NCBI GenBank assembly: GCA_024345305.1
Contig: BRON01000010.1
Coordinates: 930,001-994,000, forward strand
Direction of reading: 5' to 3'
DNA from: Mrakia gelida
Lineage: Eukaryota; Basidiomycota; Tremellomycetes; Cystofilobasidiales; Mrakiaceae
DNA length: 64,000 bases
Positions 32,633 to 44,810 of this stretch are shown here, in pieces (within the stretch, counting starts at the first letter, position 1; every line of letters starts with the position of its first letter). Position numbers and translations under genes: made by a program. Under the pieces are notes generated by a model. The model was not told where the DNA came from and searched no databases. It worked only from the letters and a program-made list of their open reading frames with translations.

Positions 32633-34046
32633 GCTGGGATGGATGGGGGTTGGAAGAGAAGGAGGAGGAAGGGAAGGGGGAGGGGGAGGGCGCGTGCGAC
32701 TTTGAGGTTGATTGAACGAGTGTGAGGGTTTCTTCTTTTCTGAGTGAAGGAAGATAAAAGTGGGGGGGTCTTGAGGCGAGGGAAGGGGAAGAGAGAGAGA
32801 GGACGAGGCTCTGGGAAGAGGGAGGGGGGAGGGAAGGAGGGAGTTGAGGGTTAGAGGGGAAGGAGCAGGAAAAGAAGGGGAGGGAGGGAACAGAGAGGCA
32901 CGCCCTTGGCCCTGCCTCGCTGAGCGATCGATTCTCTCCCTTTCAGACAAAGGGATCCAGAGACAACAACAAGGGGAAGTCGAGCGAGAAAGGGAAGTTT
33001 TCCATCCGAGAGGCGTTCGTTCTCTTCTAGGGCCTAGAATGTATACCAGTAGCAGCTTCGAACGCTTGCTTCTCTCATTAGAAAGGACGATAATGAAAGG
33101 ACCCCAGAACGGAGGGGTGATCACCTTTTTCGGCTTCCGGAGGACGTGACTTGATTTTTTCGCGCGACGACCAAGCCCTCTTGGGGCCGACGCGCTAGAT
33201 TCTCGAACAACAGACGCGTCACACAGGTCAACAACAACGTCCTTTCCTCTGCGAAACAAACAAAAAACAGAGAGGAAGGAGGACGCGTCTCTTTGTCTGG
33301 AAGGCAGCCGAGAGAGGCAGAGGTGACAACGACTTCTCCCTCCTGCTTTTTCGAGTCGTTTGAGGGTATTCTCGGTGGACGACGAACCTTTTCAAAGACA
33401 TTTTTGCGAAGCTGGCTGTCACTGCTCCCTTATACAACTTCGAAATCCGCTTGTTTCTTCGAGTCCCAAAACGCTCCTCTCTGGCTGCCATCTCTCGAAA
33501 CGCGTCGTCGTCGACGTCGAGCTTCGTCTCTTCTGCTCTTCTCCCCTCTTCTATGCACCTCTCACGACTTTTTCGCAGCCGCCATCCTGATCCGTTTCCT
33601 CTTTCTTCACTCATCCTCGAAATGAAAATGAGGTGAAGTGAGAGAAAGGAACGCGTCAACGATCGCGAGCTGTCGCGTCGTCCAGCCATCTCCTCGCTCG
33701 ACGACTCATTAAGGCTCCATGTCCCATCGATCCAAACGTGAAACCGACTCGGCATACGGAGGCTCTTAGGCTGGGACGAGACGCCAGGGAAGCGAGGGAG
33801 AAAGCGAGAAAACGAGGAGAACGAAACGAAAACGACGACGCGTCTCGTCGCTCGCTCGCTCTCGCCTCTCTCTTCCCGCCACCGGAAACGGAGAACCAAA
33901 GCAATAAGTCCATGAGATGTATGCGAATATGCAATGCTAAATAATAAAGTAAAGAGGGCAAACGAGCAGAGCAAACCAAAACAAACCGAACCGAACGAAA
34001 CCCACCAACCAAAACGAATGTGCGAGCGTCCTACCCAACGCGTCTT
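32633..34046. other. 1.4-kb region without a recognised gene
   Basis: It lies between the start of GH128 copy 3 and the stop of the kelch-like gene, so it should hold the copy 3 promoter. GGAAGGGGGAGGG tracts lie at 32640-32890. Open stretches on either strand lack the C/G third-position bias of neighbouring genes. I see no RNA gene. Confidence 0.45.
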
Positions 34047-36220
34047 TTAAAGCAACCACCAACCCCCCACCGCGACCATACCCAACAAAACACCCGCTCC
34101 TCCAGCCATCCTCTTCTCCGCTCCTCCCGTGCTCGTCGCAGCGGTGGACGAAGCAGAAGCAGCCGCCCCCGTCGCCGACGCCGAAGCACTTCCACCACTC
34201 GCCTTCGCACTGGCACTCGCACTCGCCCCAGCCCCAGCAGTCGAGCTCGCCCCCCCACTAGCCACCGCACTCCCGCTTGCACTCGCACCACTCCCACCCG
34301 CCAGGGTATACCCAATCTTCGTCCACGTCGCTCCACTCGTCACAGCGTACCCACCCACCTCCGACGAGCTAGCAAACACAGGGAGGTAGTACAACTCCCC
34401 GTTTGAGGTGAGCTGAACGAGGTCCGTCGAGGAGGCGGTGTAGGTTGCGGCGGTATCCTGCTGGGACGGGGCAGGGAGGGTTTGGGTTGAGTTGATGAAG
34501 GAGGAGATTCCGGTAGGGGCGCCGTCGGTGGAGCCGGCGGTGGAGGGGGAGGTCCAGTGAGTTACGATGAAGGCTGGGAAGAAAACGAAAGAAAGAAGAG
34601 GGAGAGGGGGTTAGGGTTAGGGAGGGAGGGAGGGAGGGAGGGAGAGAGGAGATGGACGACGAACTGTTGGTGAAAGCATCGTCGACGAAGGCGAATTGGA
34701 GTTGAGCCTGCGATTGCAAAATCGAGAGGAAGGACAGGCGTCAGTGAGGGTTTGAGAGAAACGAAGAAAGACGAGGAGAAAGCTCGCTCGCTCGACGATT
34801 TCGAAACGAGAGGGAGAGAGGGAGACGACGCGACTCACATCCCCACTGGCCAAAAAGAACGAAGTCGCCTGTCCGTGAGACGAAGGGAAAGCGGTTCCAC
34901 TGCTGAGAGTAGGGAAAGCTTGAGCTTCAGCTTGCCAGTCGGCGTCTGGCACCACACCCAAAAACCCAAGGAGAGGTCAGTTTCGAGAACGCGATCATCG
35001 TTCGAACGAAGGGACGGGAAGAGAGGGCGGTGGGGTTTGGTACGAACAGTGAATCACAAAGATCTCAGCCGATCCAGCGGCGATTCCGGGAGCTCCGATG
35101 TACATGATGTGGTTGGAGGCGAGAGCCATGGTTGGGTTGTAGGACTGAGGCGACGACGACGAAAGAAGAAGGAAGGGAGGGAGACGTGAGCTCGAGCTCG
35201 TCGACCTTCGCGTCCCTTCTTCCCCTTTCCCATCTCCACTCCCTAACTCCTCCCTCCCACCCTCTCAACCCACCACTCGTTCCAGAACACTCACAGTACT
35301 AGTAAACGGCGCCGTATTAACTCCCTCCCACGCCAACGTGCCACTAACGCTCTGGTCGGTGACCGTACTGAAGTCCAACTGACTCAAGGCGGTTCCTCCA
35401 GCGAGGGTGAAGAAGGTGTTGGTATCGTGATCCAAGATCGAGCCCGTAGAAGCGACGGTGAGATCTGGAGCTGAGGATGTTGATTGGGTTGACCAGGATG
35501 AGGAGGCGAAGGAGTAGATGTAGACGTCCGAGGGAGAGGAGGAGGAGGCGCCGAGGATGTAGAGGGCGTTGAGGGATTGGGAGAGGTAGCAGGTGAGGGA
35601 GGCGCCGGTGTAGGGACTGAGGGGGGAGGGTGGGAGGAGGGAGGAGGGAAGGGTGAGCAAGGGAGTGTGTGAACTTCAAGAATAGAGATCGTCTTCAAGA
35701 GGAGGAAGGACGAAGGGAGGGACGACGAGTCGAGTCGTTGCGGATATCGCAGCTCGTCCTCCCATTTCTTTTCTCCCTCCTTCCTCCCAGATCCCAGAAA
35801 AGAAACCAGCCAAGCCCAAGCCCAACCCAAGATAGAAAGCTCAACTCACGGTCGTCCAGTAGAAGTCAAAGTCGTAGCAGTAGGAGCTGTCGATCCAACG
35901 AACGAACAAAAGGTCAGCTCGAGAATAGACCTCTCCCTCCCTTCCTTCCCCCCCTCTCTTAGACTCACCAGCCCAAGTACTCTGCGCTCCAAGTTTCACA
36001 TCCCCTGAAGATCCTCCAAAGACGTAGAGATCAAAGTTGGCGTCGCTAGCAACCCAACCAACGAGTCAGCGTCGAGCGAACCAAACCGAGGAGGCGCGCG
36101 CCTCCCTTCCCTTCCTTGAACGAGAACAAGCTCGACTCACAAGATAGCACACGAGCTGGCAGCCTTCACTGAAGAGGCTGAGGCTACGAGAGTGGAGAGG
36201 GCGAGGAGGGGGAGGAGCAT
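34047..36220 (-). CDS. Secreted kelch/galactose-oxidase-like protein with probable GPI anchor
   Basis: The start at 36220 gives a signal peptide (MLLPLLALSTLVASASSVKA). Exons then encode beta-propeller-like strands: DANFDLYVFGGSSGDVKLGA, LTCYLSQSLNALYILGASSS, PSDVYIYSFASSSWSTQSTS, TVASTGSILDHDTNTFFTLA and SYNPTMALASNHIMYIGAPG. A long Ala/Ser/Gly-rich stalk (GASASGSAVASGGASSTAGA and onward) ends in a hydrophobic tail MAGGAGVLLGMVAVGGWWLL just after EKR. That is the pattern of a GPI-anchored wall protein. Kelch repeats of this kind occur in fungal surface proteins of unknown role; I see no Tyr-Cys cofactor motif to claim galactose oxidase activity. About nine exons. It sits in the same secreted-protein block as the GH128 genes. 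Confidence 0.82.
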
Positions 36221-38139
36221 CGCGGGAAGGGAGGGAACGAAGGGTGGGACGAAGGGGGAAGGTCGTTGGAGGGAAGGGAGCGAGAGATTCGAGATCGAGC
36301 GTTGACTTTTGAGAGGGCGAGGGGAGGGGACGTGTTTTTCGCTCGGTCTATTTTCGTAGAGTTTGGGAGTCTTTCAAAACTATGAGAGGATCGTGGGAGA
36401 GGAGGAGCATGCATATTTTGGTGCGAAAGGAAGGAAACGAGAAGGAAAGGAAAGAGGAGGGAAGAAGGTCGCGACGAGACGACTCGTTTGATAGCAGCTC
36501 TGTCTCGTCGTCACCGAGGCCTTTCTCGTTGAAGAGAGGGACGTCGCTGACGGCAAGCAGAGAACCGACAAACGAGAAGCCTGGACGTCCCCCTGAGTCG
36601 GAAGAGGAGCGGAAGGGAAAGAAACCGAGCGACAAGAAACGAGCGACGACGTCGCCGCGCTCGCTGCTTCACGGCAGCACAACCAGTACCACGACACGAT
36701 CAAGACCAGGTGAAGCACGAAACGAAATGAAAACAAGAGTCAGCAAATTCGTCTCTCCTTCTCAAAGCAGTCAAGAACGTGGGGGTCGAGCGAGGGGATT
36801 CAGCCAAACGATGAATCATCAAGCACCCACTCCACTCCTCAATTTGTACACAGAGGAGCTTCCCAACACTGAAGGGGTAGAGCAGATGATGTTTATGTCC
36901 GCCCATCGGAATGTTTTCATCAAGTTGAGAGAGAGGGAAGGGAGGAGGGAGAGTAGAGGAGGAGAGGGGAGGAGAGGGCTCACCTGAGATCAAGATGAAG
37001 ACGACCGTTCGAGAGCGATGAAGGAAGGGTTTTCCCAACCTCGTCGGGAGGTTCCTGGCGATGCTGCTTGGCGAGAGAGACCGAGAAGGGAGAGGGAGAT
37101 CTGTGTTTCCAAGCGAGAGGAAGAACGAAGGGAGGGGAGAAGGAAGAGGTCAGCACAACCGTCTCTGTTTCTCTTCTCGTCGTTTCGACGTCAAAATCGT
37201 CGAGCAGAACTGCCCGGGGGGTTGCAGGATGGAGGTGTGTATGAGGGTGTGTCAGACAAGGCTGAAAGTATATCCACAGCGAATGGCTTCGAGACCGAAG
37301 TCTCTCTGCCTTTCTGGTTAACTAGATAGTATGATTCTTTAATTTCGCTTCTTCATTCGAGTGTGGGAGGGGTGGGGGACCTCTACTGAGGTGCTGGAGG
37401 TGGTAGAAGGAAAGAGGGAGGAAGGGAACGAACCTGGAAGAGAGGCGGCTGAAAGCTCGAGAAGGAGGAGCGTTCAGAAGAGGTCAACGAGCGAGCATCT
37501 GGGAGAAGAAGAAAGGTGAGACTGAGTCAATAACCTGCTCATCAAGGTGGAGGAGGTGTATGTATACGAGAAGGTCGAGCGATGTAAGGATGTAGGGGAT
37601 GGGGATCAGCTCATGTGTGTGAAGGCTCCCACGACGACCCCCTCGAGGCGAGCGTTTTTTTTTTCGCTCTCTCCCTCTCGTCCTTCTTGCGAAGGAGAGG
37701 GAAGAGGAGGGGTCGTTAAAGAATTTCTGTTTAAGGTTGTCGTCCTTTGAAGGAGAAGGTACGAGATGGGGAGGAGAGAGAGAGACAGAGGAGAGGGAGG
37801 GATGGACGCACAGGGAGGGAGATGGACGTTGGGAGAAGCAAAAAGTTGGAGAGCGAGAGAGGAGGAGGAGGGGATGGTCGTCGAGGAGTGGGCGAGAAGA
37901 CGTTTTCAGAGGAAAAACTAGCAAGATTTGGGTGCGAATGAGTAGGAGAGACCAAGAGCTAAATCGAGAGGTTTTTCATGGTGCGAAAAAGTGACGATTC
38001 TCGTGGTCGCGAAGGCGTTGATCGGAGGCTCCGCGATTAGGGCGAGGTTGAGTCTCGGAGGTGTTGCTTGGGTTCGTTCCTCTCGCCACCTTCCATCCCG
38101 CTTCTCCCTTCTCTGTAGTAGATCTATACGAGCTCAAAG
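36221..38139. other. 1.9-kb gene-poor region upstream of the BTB gene
   Basis: This is the longest stretch in the window without a gene I recognise. Open stretches occur on both strands but have no family motif and poor codon bias. There is a T9-10 run near 37650 and purine tracts at 37760-37880. It may hold a long 5' leader or non-coding transcript of the BTB gene, or a fast-evolving gene I cannot see. Confidence 0.4.
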
Positions 38140-41100
38140 ATGAGCTACACACCCAACACGTCCTGTGAGTCTCGAAATCCTTATCTTATCTGTCTGTCTC
38201 CATCCCTCGCCAGACGAACCGACGGGCTGACCCGTCCCTCCCCCACCTTCCCTCGTTCCCTCTCTCTCTTGCTTCGTTCTCTCTCCAGCTCGTCTCCGAG
38301 ACCACACCCTCTCCGCCTCTCGAGGGTCTTCCTCTCCCCTCTCCTTGCATCAACAGCAGCAGGCTTCTTCGTTCCGACCTTCGTCTTCTGTGTCGTCCTC
38401 GTTGGGCAGAGGCTCAGTCTTAGGAGGTGGGACTCAAGGCCCAGAGGAGACGACGAAACAGAGCAACATCATCGTGAGTCTTGTTCCCTATATGTATACA
38501 GAAAGGAGGAGAGCTGGACTCAGCGTTTTGGAGAGCAGCTCGAAGCAGGGGAAGGGAGGAGGAGAGGAAGGACGGCCGAGCTAGCTCATGTTGACCTCGT
38601 CCTCGCGTCTCTTCTCTCGCAGGTATTCGAATGGGTCGTCGAAGACCTCAAAGATCTCAACGTAGCCATCCAAGCCTACATACCCGAAGATCCCGAACAC
38701 CCTTCTCACAACCACGAGATCCTCCAACCTGGTCCCTGCATCGGAAACGGATCCTTCAAGCTCGACGTCGTCTTTGAACCCCTCGACGATCCTTCCTCCA
38801 TCCCTACTTCTTCCAGCACACCGACCATGCAGGATTTCGCGACCTCGTTGGCTCAGACGCTCGATCTCGGAGATGATGAGGGGAACGAGGGTGGGGAAGG
38901 GAGTGGGAGGGCTGAGAGGGAGCAGACGTTGTGTGTTTATCTCGGGACGTTGAGTGGTGAGAGTAGGAGTCATTGGGAGTTCCCTGCTGTGAGTCCGTCT
39001 CTCCTTATTCATTCCTTTCTTCTTCGAAAGCATCAGCTGAACCTACTGCTCGCGTTTCAACTAGTCCATCATGGTCGGAATCAAGAGGTGAGCTCGAAGT
39101 CTCGTCCGTTCGCCCGCTCCTTCGTCCGCGTGTCGACCGACCCTTCTCGTTTCCTCTCTCGTTCTTCAGCCTCGACCAACCCATCGGATCTCGCCACGCT
39201 CCCGTCAAGTGGCTCTACAACGTATGGGAAGAAGACTGGACCTTCCAACCTGATGCTTCGTTCTGGCGTTCGTCCCCTTTCCTCTCTCTCCCCTCCTCTC
39301 TCCCTCCCTTTCCCTCGTCCTCCCACGCTCTCTCGTCCATCCAGCTTCGTTCTCTCTCACAAGCTAACGTTCCTTCGTTTCGTTCGTCGTACAACGCAGG
39401 CGGCCAGCTACCCACCCTCTCCAGCCTCCTCTCTCATCCCTCCGTCGAAGAGCAAGACGCCTTCGTCCTCGTCCTCCAGATCCACACACCCTTCGGAGGA
39501 GAGTCCCTCGTCCTTCCCGAACTTCCTAGAGAAGCGTGGGTACCTCGAACCCTCTTGACGGCGATGGACAACTCGTTGGATAACGAGAAGACTGGGGATG
39601 TTAAGGTGAGCGACATTTGACGCGTCGTTCCTCGTTCGTCGCTTGGCTCTCCTTTCCCTGACTCCATCTCCCTTCTCGTCCTTCGCAGTTCATAACCCGA
39701 GAACGCTACGACCCTTCCCTCTCCCTCTCCTCCTCCACCACCGCCGCCGGAAACAGCAACACCCCCACCTCAGCCTCCTCGACCTCCACCTCCGTCAACT
39801 CAGGCATCTCGCCCTCGAACCCTCACCCAAACATGGTCTCTCGCAAGCGAGTCGTTTGGGCGCACAGCGATGTGCTCAAGGCTAGAAGCGAGTACTTCGA
39901 GACGATGCTTTCGGGAGCGTTCGCGGAGGGGTCTGGAACTGGAGGGGGTACGAGAGGGAGAGGAGAGGCAGGGAGACAGGTTCATGAGGTCAATTTGGAG
40001 GGGACGGATTTCACGACTGTTTATTGGTTGCTGAAGGTGAGTGCTTTCGGAGATGGGTAGGTAGGGAGAGCGAGTGGTATGGGGGGGATGGGTGGGAGGG
40101 ACGTGGGTGGTGATCGGGAGGGAAGACGACTCGAGACGCGTCGGTGTCGTCCTGGCTTCGCTGAACTCTTCGTCTTCTTCTTTCTCGTTCGTTTCTTCCT
40201 CTCACAGTACCTCTACACCAACAGTCTCGAGTTCGAGTAAGGACACGATCTCCCTCTTTCCTCCTCACGCGTGGTTCCATTCGATCCTGACGCGACGCTC
40301 TCTCGTCTCGCTTCGTTCTCGTCAGCACCGTCGAAGACGTCCGAACCATCTACCAACTCGCCAACGTCAAGAACTCTCCCCGACACACCGGCTCCCAAGA
40401 ATGGGAGTGGCAATCCGTCTGGTCTCATCCAACTCGAACGCCTAGCGGAGGAGAAGACGACCTCGATCTCGATTGTCGAACCGTCGCCAGCGTCTCGTCG
40501 AGCGCTGGGAGTTTCGAGGCTGGACGAGGATCAGCGAGAGCCGGAGGACCTATCAAGCGAGGAAGTTCGGTCTCGACCCGAGGAGGAGGAGGAGGAAGCG
40601 CATTGGGTCTGCTCGGAGGAAGTCCTCCTCTGGGAGTTGGAGCGGGAGGAAGGTTGCCGTCGCTCGTTGGAGGAGGAGTCGAGGGTGGCAAGCGACCTCT
40701 CGTCGGAGGAGGAGCAAGCTTGTCCGCCTCATCTCTCGGTCGTCAACAACAGCAACAAGCCAACCTCCCTTACTCCCATCGACCTCGAGGAGGATCCATG
40801 TTCTCGACTCCCTCCTCGCCAGCCAAACCCTCCTTCATCCCCATCCCTTCGTCCTCTCGAACTCCTCTCGGAACCACTCCCGGAACTCGTCAACACGCTC
40901 ACTCCCACGCCCACCCAACTCCCTCCTCCACCTCCTCCAGCACCACAACCAGCCACACTCGAGGTCCTCTCTCCCCTCCCTCCCCTCTCAACCACCGTCC
41001 CTCAGCACACCACCTCTCCTCCTCCGCCTCCCCCTTCCTCAACCCCTCCCTCCCCCTCTCCGACCCTCACTCCCACCCCACCCCTCCACCCCCACCAGCC

Positions 41101-41406
41101 TCAGCCCTAGCAATCTACCACATCGCCTCTCGGTACCAACTCTCCTCCCTCGCCTCCCTCGCGCGTCAGCACATCCTCTCCCGACTCAACCTCTCCAACG
41201 CTATGCCCTTCCTTCTCGCCTCGTCCATGTACGACGAGCTTCATTCAGAGATCGAGGATTGGGTGGTGGACCATTTTGGCGAAGTGAGAGGGACGGAGGA
41301 GTTTGGGAGCTGTTTCGGGGAGGTTAGTAGTGGGGTTTGGGGAGAGGATGGAGGGAGGGTGCTTTTGAGTTTGTGTGGGAGGTTGGAGAGTCCTGTGAGG
41401 AGGTAG
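38140..41406 (+). CDS. BTB/POZ domain protein with MATH-like N-terminal region
   Basis: BTB proteins dimerise and often serve as Cullin-3 adaptors. Spliced exons give an N-terminal Ser/Gln-rich part, then a MATH-like beta region (VFEWVVEDLKDLNVAIQAYI, CIGNGSFKLDVVFEPLDDP, REQTLCVYLGTLSGESRSHW, SRHAPVKWLYNVWEEDWTFQ), a segment AFVLVLQIHTPFGGESLVLP, and the BTB core (RKRVVWAHSDVLKARSEYFE, TMLSGAF, VHEVNLEGTDFTTVYWLLK, YLYTNSLEF, VEDVRTIYQLANVKNSP). The core is interrupted by a 200-residue Ser/Pro/Gly-rich insert (about 40480-41090) before the last helices (ALAIYHIASRYQLSSLASLA, RQHILSRLNLSNAMPFLLAS, MYDELHSEIEDWVVDHFGEV). The stop is TAG at 41404-41406. The MATH call rests on position and a beta-strand-like pattern only. 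Such BTB proteins with long disordered inserts are common in basidiomycetes. Confidence 0.85.
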
Positions 41407-41837
41407 AGGGCGAACGAGTGAGGGGGGGGGGGGGGGGAAGGGAGGACGACGAAACGCGTCGAGGTTCATTCGCTTTTTTCTTTTGTAACAGTACTTTCTC
41501 TCTTTCTTCTTCACGTTCGTTCGTTTCGTTGTTTGTTGTTTCTTCCTTTCCGTCTCTCTCTCCCTCTCACTCTTTACGTGCCTTCCCCTTCTCTAGCCCT
41601 TCCCACGATCGCTTATATCACGACCTTCTCGCTCTGATACGATTTACCCGACGCTTCTCTTCGTTCGTTCGTTCGTTCGACCGCGAGCAAGACTCGAGGA
41701 CGGCCGCGATGTTTTTACAGGGGTGATTGTATCCATCGTGCTAGACTAGATCCGAAAAGAAAGCAACAGAGACGAGCTAAACTAAAGACGAAGGGCAACA
41801 GTCGAGAGATTCGGACGTCGGTCGACGCGTCGTCCTC
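41407..41837. other. Convergent intergenic region with a G16 tract and GTTC repeats
   Basis: It contains an uninterrupted run of 16 Gs (41422-41437) just after the BTB stop and a run of GTTC units near 41662-41680. No coding sequence is seen. Confidence 0.6.
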
Positions 41838-44466
41838 CTACTTCTCCTCCTTGACCTGCGCAAAACGAGCAAGGGGAACGGGCACAGATCGAGGTCAGCG
41901 TCGACGATCTCTAGGAAGACGAGGTTGGGTGTCAAGGCGAAGACGAGAAAACGAAGCTGACCTCAGGCTCTTGAGGAACGGCGGCTTCCAAGGTCACGGC
42001 CTGAATTGATTGAAACGGAACGGGAAAGGGTGGACAAGGTCAGTTTGATCGAAGGAGAAGCCGAATCGAGAATATTACGAGGATGAAGGGGAGAGAAGAG
42101 CGTACAGCAGCAACGAGAGGCTCCTCAGCGGCGGAGGTGGTGGACGATTGCTGGACGACAGGTGCTCGCCTCTTTGGGTTCTGAGTCCTCGGGGCGTTCG
42201 ACTGGGTAAGAAGCCAAAAAGCGACAGTGAGCATCGGAGCTGAGAGAGGGGAAGAACGAGAGAAAGGAAAAGAGCAAAGAGAAGAGGAAGCGCGAGGAGA
42301 AAAGCGACTCACGTTGGCTCGGGGCGAGGGCTTGAAATCAGGTCGAGGTTGGAGATCCGCGAGGTCGACCGTGTCCTGGCTGAGGAGGTCGTCTCGAAGA
42401 CAGGCCTGGAAGAGCAAGGGAGCCTGCTCCTCGGTAGTCTTGAAATTGGCGACCAGGTTCTGCGAGAGGGAGCGGGAAAAGGGAAGAGAGAGAGAGAAGA
42501 AAGCCAGAGTGTGCGACGAGTCAGAACGTGGGCGAAGAAGGGAAGCGACTCAGAAGTTAAGAGGAGAAGAAAGGAGAAGAGAGGGGAGAAACGGGGCGAC
42601 TCACGACGTCCGGGTTCAGAGGATCAACCACGACCATCGTGTCCTCTGCGAACTGAGGAAGCTGTTCCCTCGGGATGAGACCTCGAACGGAGACTCCATG
42701 AGTGGCCCACGAGAACGTCGAGGCCGGTACTCCTCCTCCGTACCAGTGGAAGAAACCAGCGACGAGCTCTCCCAGCGGCGGGGCGGGCAGGCTCCTCCAT
42801 TTCCTGACGAACTCGACCTCCTGCTGCTCGTTCATCCATCCGGCCTTTCCGAGAACTCTGGGAGAGACTCCGATGGGGAGGAAGGTAGTCTCCACCGTCT
42901 TCGTCGTCTGCACGCCGTTGTAGTTCGAGGTTTGGAGGAGGGACATGCGAGGGACGCCGAACGCGCGAAGGAGCGAGGGACGTTGAAGGACGGGGAGGAG
43001 AGCGGGGCTGGGGAGGGATTGGAGGTAGGAGATGCAGAGGATCGTTCGGAGTTCCTCCCGTTCGACGAGGTCCGAGAGTCTGGAGGGAAGAGAACGCGTC
43101 GAGGAAGATGAGAATCAACGAGAGCGAGGTTTCTGAACGAAGGAATGTACTCACTTGGGCATGCGGATTCCGGAGATGGATTTGATGAGAGGAACGAGAA
43201 CACCGGGAGAGAGTGACGTGTATGAAGCGTACAGAGCGTTCTTGGTCATGGCGTTTCGGTTGGCGTAGCTGAGTGAACCAAAGACGCGAGGACGCGAGGA
43301 CGCGAAGAATCGAGATCAGCGACGGCCGAACACTGGACGTGGAGAGAGAGAAAAGGATGATGGACGAACGAAAGAGTGATGAGGATCGCAGGGTTTCCCT
43401 TGAGAGATGAGAAAACAACTGGGAGATGAGGAGGAGGGCGAACGTGAGCTTGAGAGCTGAAGGAAGGGAAAGGGAAGTAGGGACAGACGCGGGACTCACG
43501 GTTCTCGCCCTCGACGAGTGCATGAATGCCGACATTCTTGAGAGGCTCAATGAGTGTCCTGAGAACTTCCTGTCTTCCCTCGAGGGTCTTGGGAGCAGGA
43601 TTGGAGGCTCCTGACTGAGAAAAGGGAAGGAAAGGGGAGAGAAGTCGGATGAGCGTCGTTGGCTCTCTGGAACGGGGATTTCAAAGGAGAAGGGAGAGAA
43701 TACGAACGACCAGACCGAGAGAAGTGAAGGAATCGTTGACGTCCGTCTCTTGCGCGACGGATCCGAGAACGACGAGAGTGTCGTGTGGGTGCAGGACCGT
43801 GGAAGCAGCCTGCTGGATGCTGGCGACGAGACCTTGACGAGCTCGATGGACTGTGTCCATGGTTCCGACCCGTCTGAGGAGTACTTGTCGATGATGCTAT
43901 GGGTTTTGAAGTGAGAGGGAGTGAGGGTTGGTTAGCGTACGGGATTGAAGGGGATCCAGTGCCAAAAAAAGGGGGAAGGGAGGGAGAAGGGGAGGCGACG
44001 AGCGAGAGAAGGGATGGCGAAGAGGAGGAGGAGGTGCGAAAGGACGAACGAAGTCCTTGGTGTTTCGGGCGTCGTGTTTGAGCTGCTCGTGAACGTGCCT
44101 GGCCTTGTCGAAAGCGGCGTTCCAGCTGAATGCTTCCTTGTAGGGAAGCAGTCGAACGATGGCAGGGAGGGGTCGTCGTCCTCCAGCAGGACGGCTGCTA
44201 GCCCTGGATTCCTCGGACGAAGTCGAAGAGGGAGTGGCAGGGGAAGTTTCGTCCGGGGGAGTATCCGCAGCTTTGGAGTTGACTTCAGACGAGGAAGGGA
44301 CCGTAGTAAGAGTAGCGTCCGAGGTTGAAGAGGCCGGGGAAGGGGAGGAGGAGTTCCATCGCTGTTGGCGGAGGGAGGTGATGGACGTCGTAGGGGAGCG
44401 AAGGGACACCTGAGTCAGGGAGAGTCCGGGGATGGAGCGACTTGCTCGAGAGAAGGAGCGAAGCAT
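41838..44466 (-). CDS. Mitochondrial poly(A)-polymerase-like protein (PAP-associated domain), apparently inactive
   Basis: The N-terminus (MLRSFSRASRSIPGLSLTQV, then RQQRWNSSSP) looks like a mitochondrial presequence. The spliced body resembles non-canonical poly(A) polymerases: PHDTLVVLGSVAQETDVND (GS motif of the nucleotidyltransferase), HYANRNAMTKNALYASYTSL, SPGVLVPLIKSISGIRMPKL, REELRTILCISYLQSLPSPA and LLPVLQ. A PAP-associated domain follows (LGELVAGFFHWYGGG, THGVSVRGLIPREQLPQF, MVVVDPLNPDVVNLVANFKT). The expected D-x-D after the GS motif reads S-L-G (NDSFTSLGL), and the third Asp position falls in an ISHYAN segment with no Asp, so catalysis looks lost. The C-terminus ends AVTLEAAVPQEPEVKEEK. 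The join before HYANRN uses a weak gttgtt donor. The family call rests on the overall pattern; the exact family is uncertain. Confidence 0.7.
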
Positions 44467-44810
44467 GGTAAGGGAAGGATTTGGAGGGAAGGGGGGAAGG
44501 AGAGAGATGTGGGAAGAAGGAGAGGAAGGAAGGAAGGAAGAGCTCACACCTCCGCTCTTCCTTTCACGGTCCTCCTTTGCTTTTTTATTTCTACTCGTCT
44601 CGCGAAAAGCAACAGAGTACATAGACAGCTCGAGGGATACTTCAACAAGGGCTGGTTCTCAAAGGCAAGGTAAGCTGAGCTAGAAAGTTTTGACGAGAAA
44701 AGCTCATTCCTTCGGTGTGCTCTTTCCTTCGCTTCGCGCGACGCTTCGTCCTTTCTGCTATGCTCGTGCCTCACATAACATACATGAAAACTCTAGTAGT
44801 AGTATAACGA
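44467..44810. other. Intergenic region between PAP-like gene and TIF6
   Basis: Promoter side of the PAP-like gene and 3' flank of TIF6. I see no additional feature. Confidence 0.4.

Noticed and set aside
32844..33974. Several open frames in the 32.6-34.0 kb gap
   Set aside because: No codon bias, splice pattern or motif supports a gene.
41422..41437. G16 tract as a possible telomere-like or quadruplex regulatory element
   Set aside because: A lone homopolymer after a stop codon fits slippage; no repeat unit or partner tracts are present.
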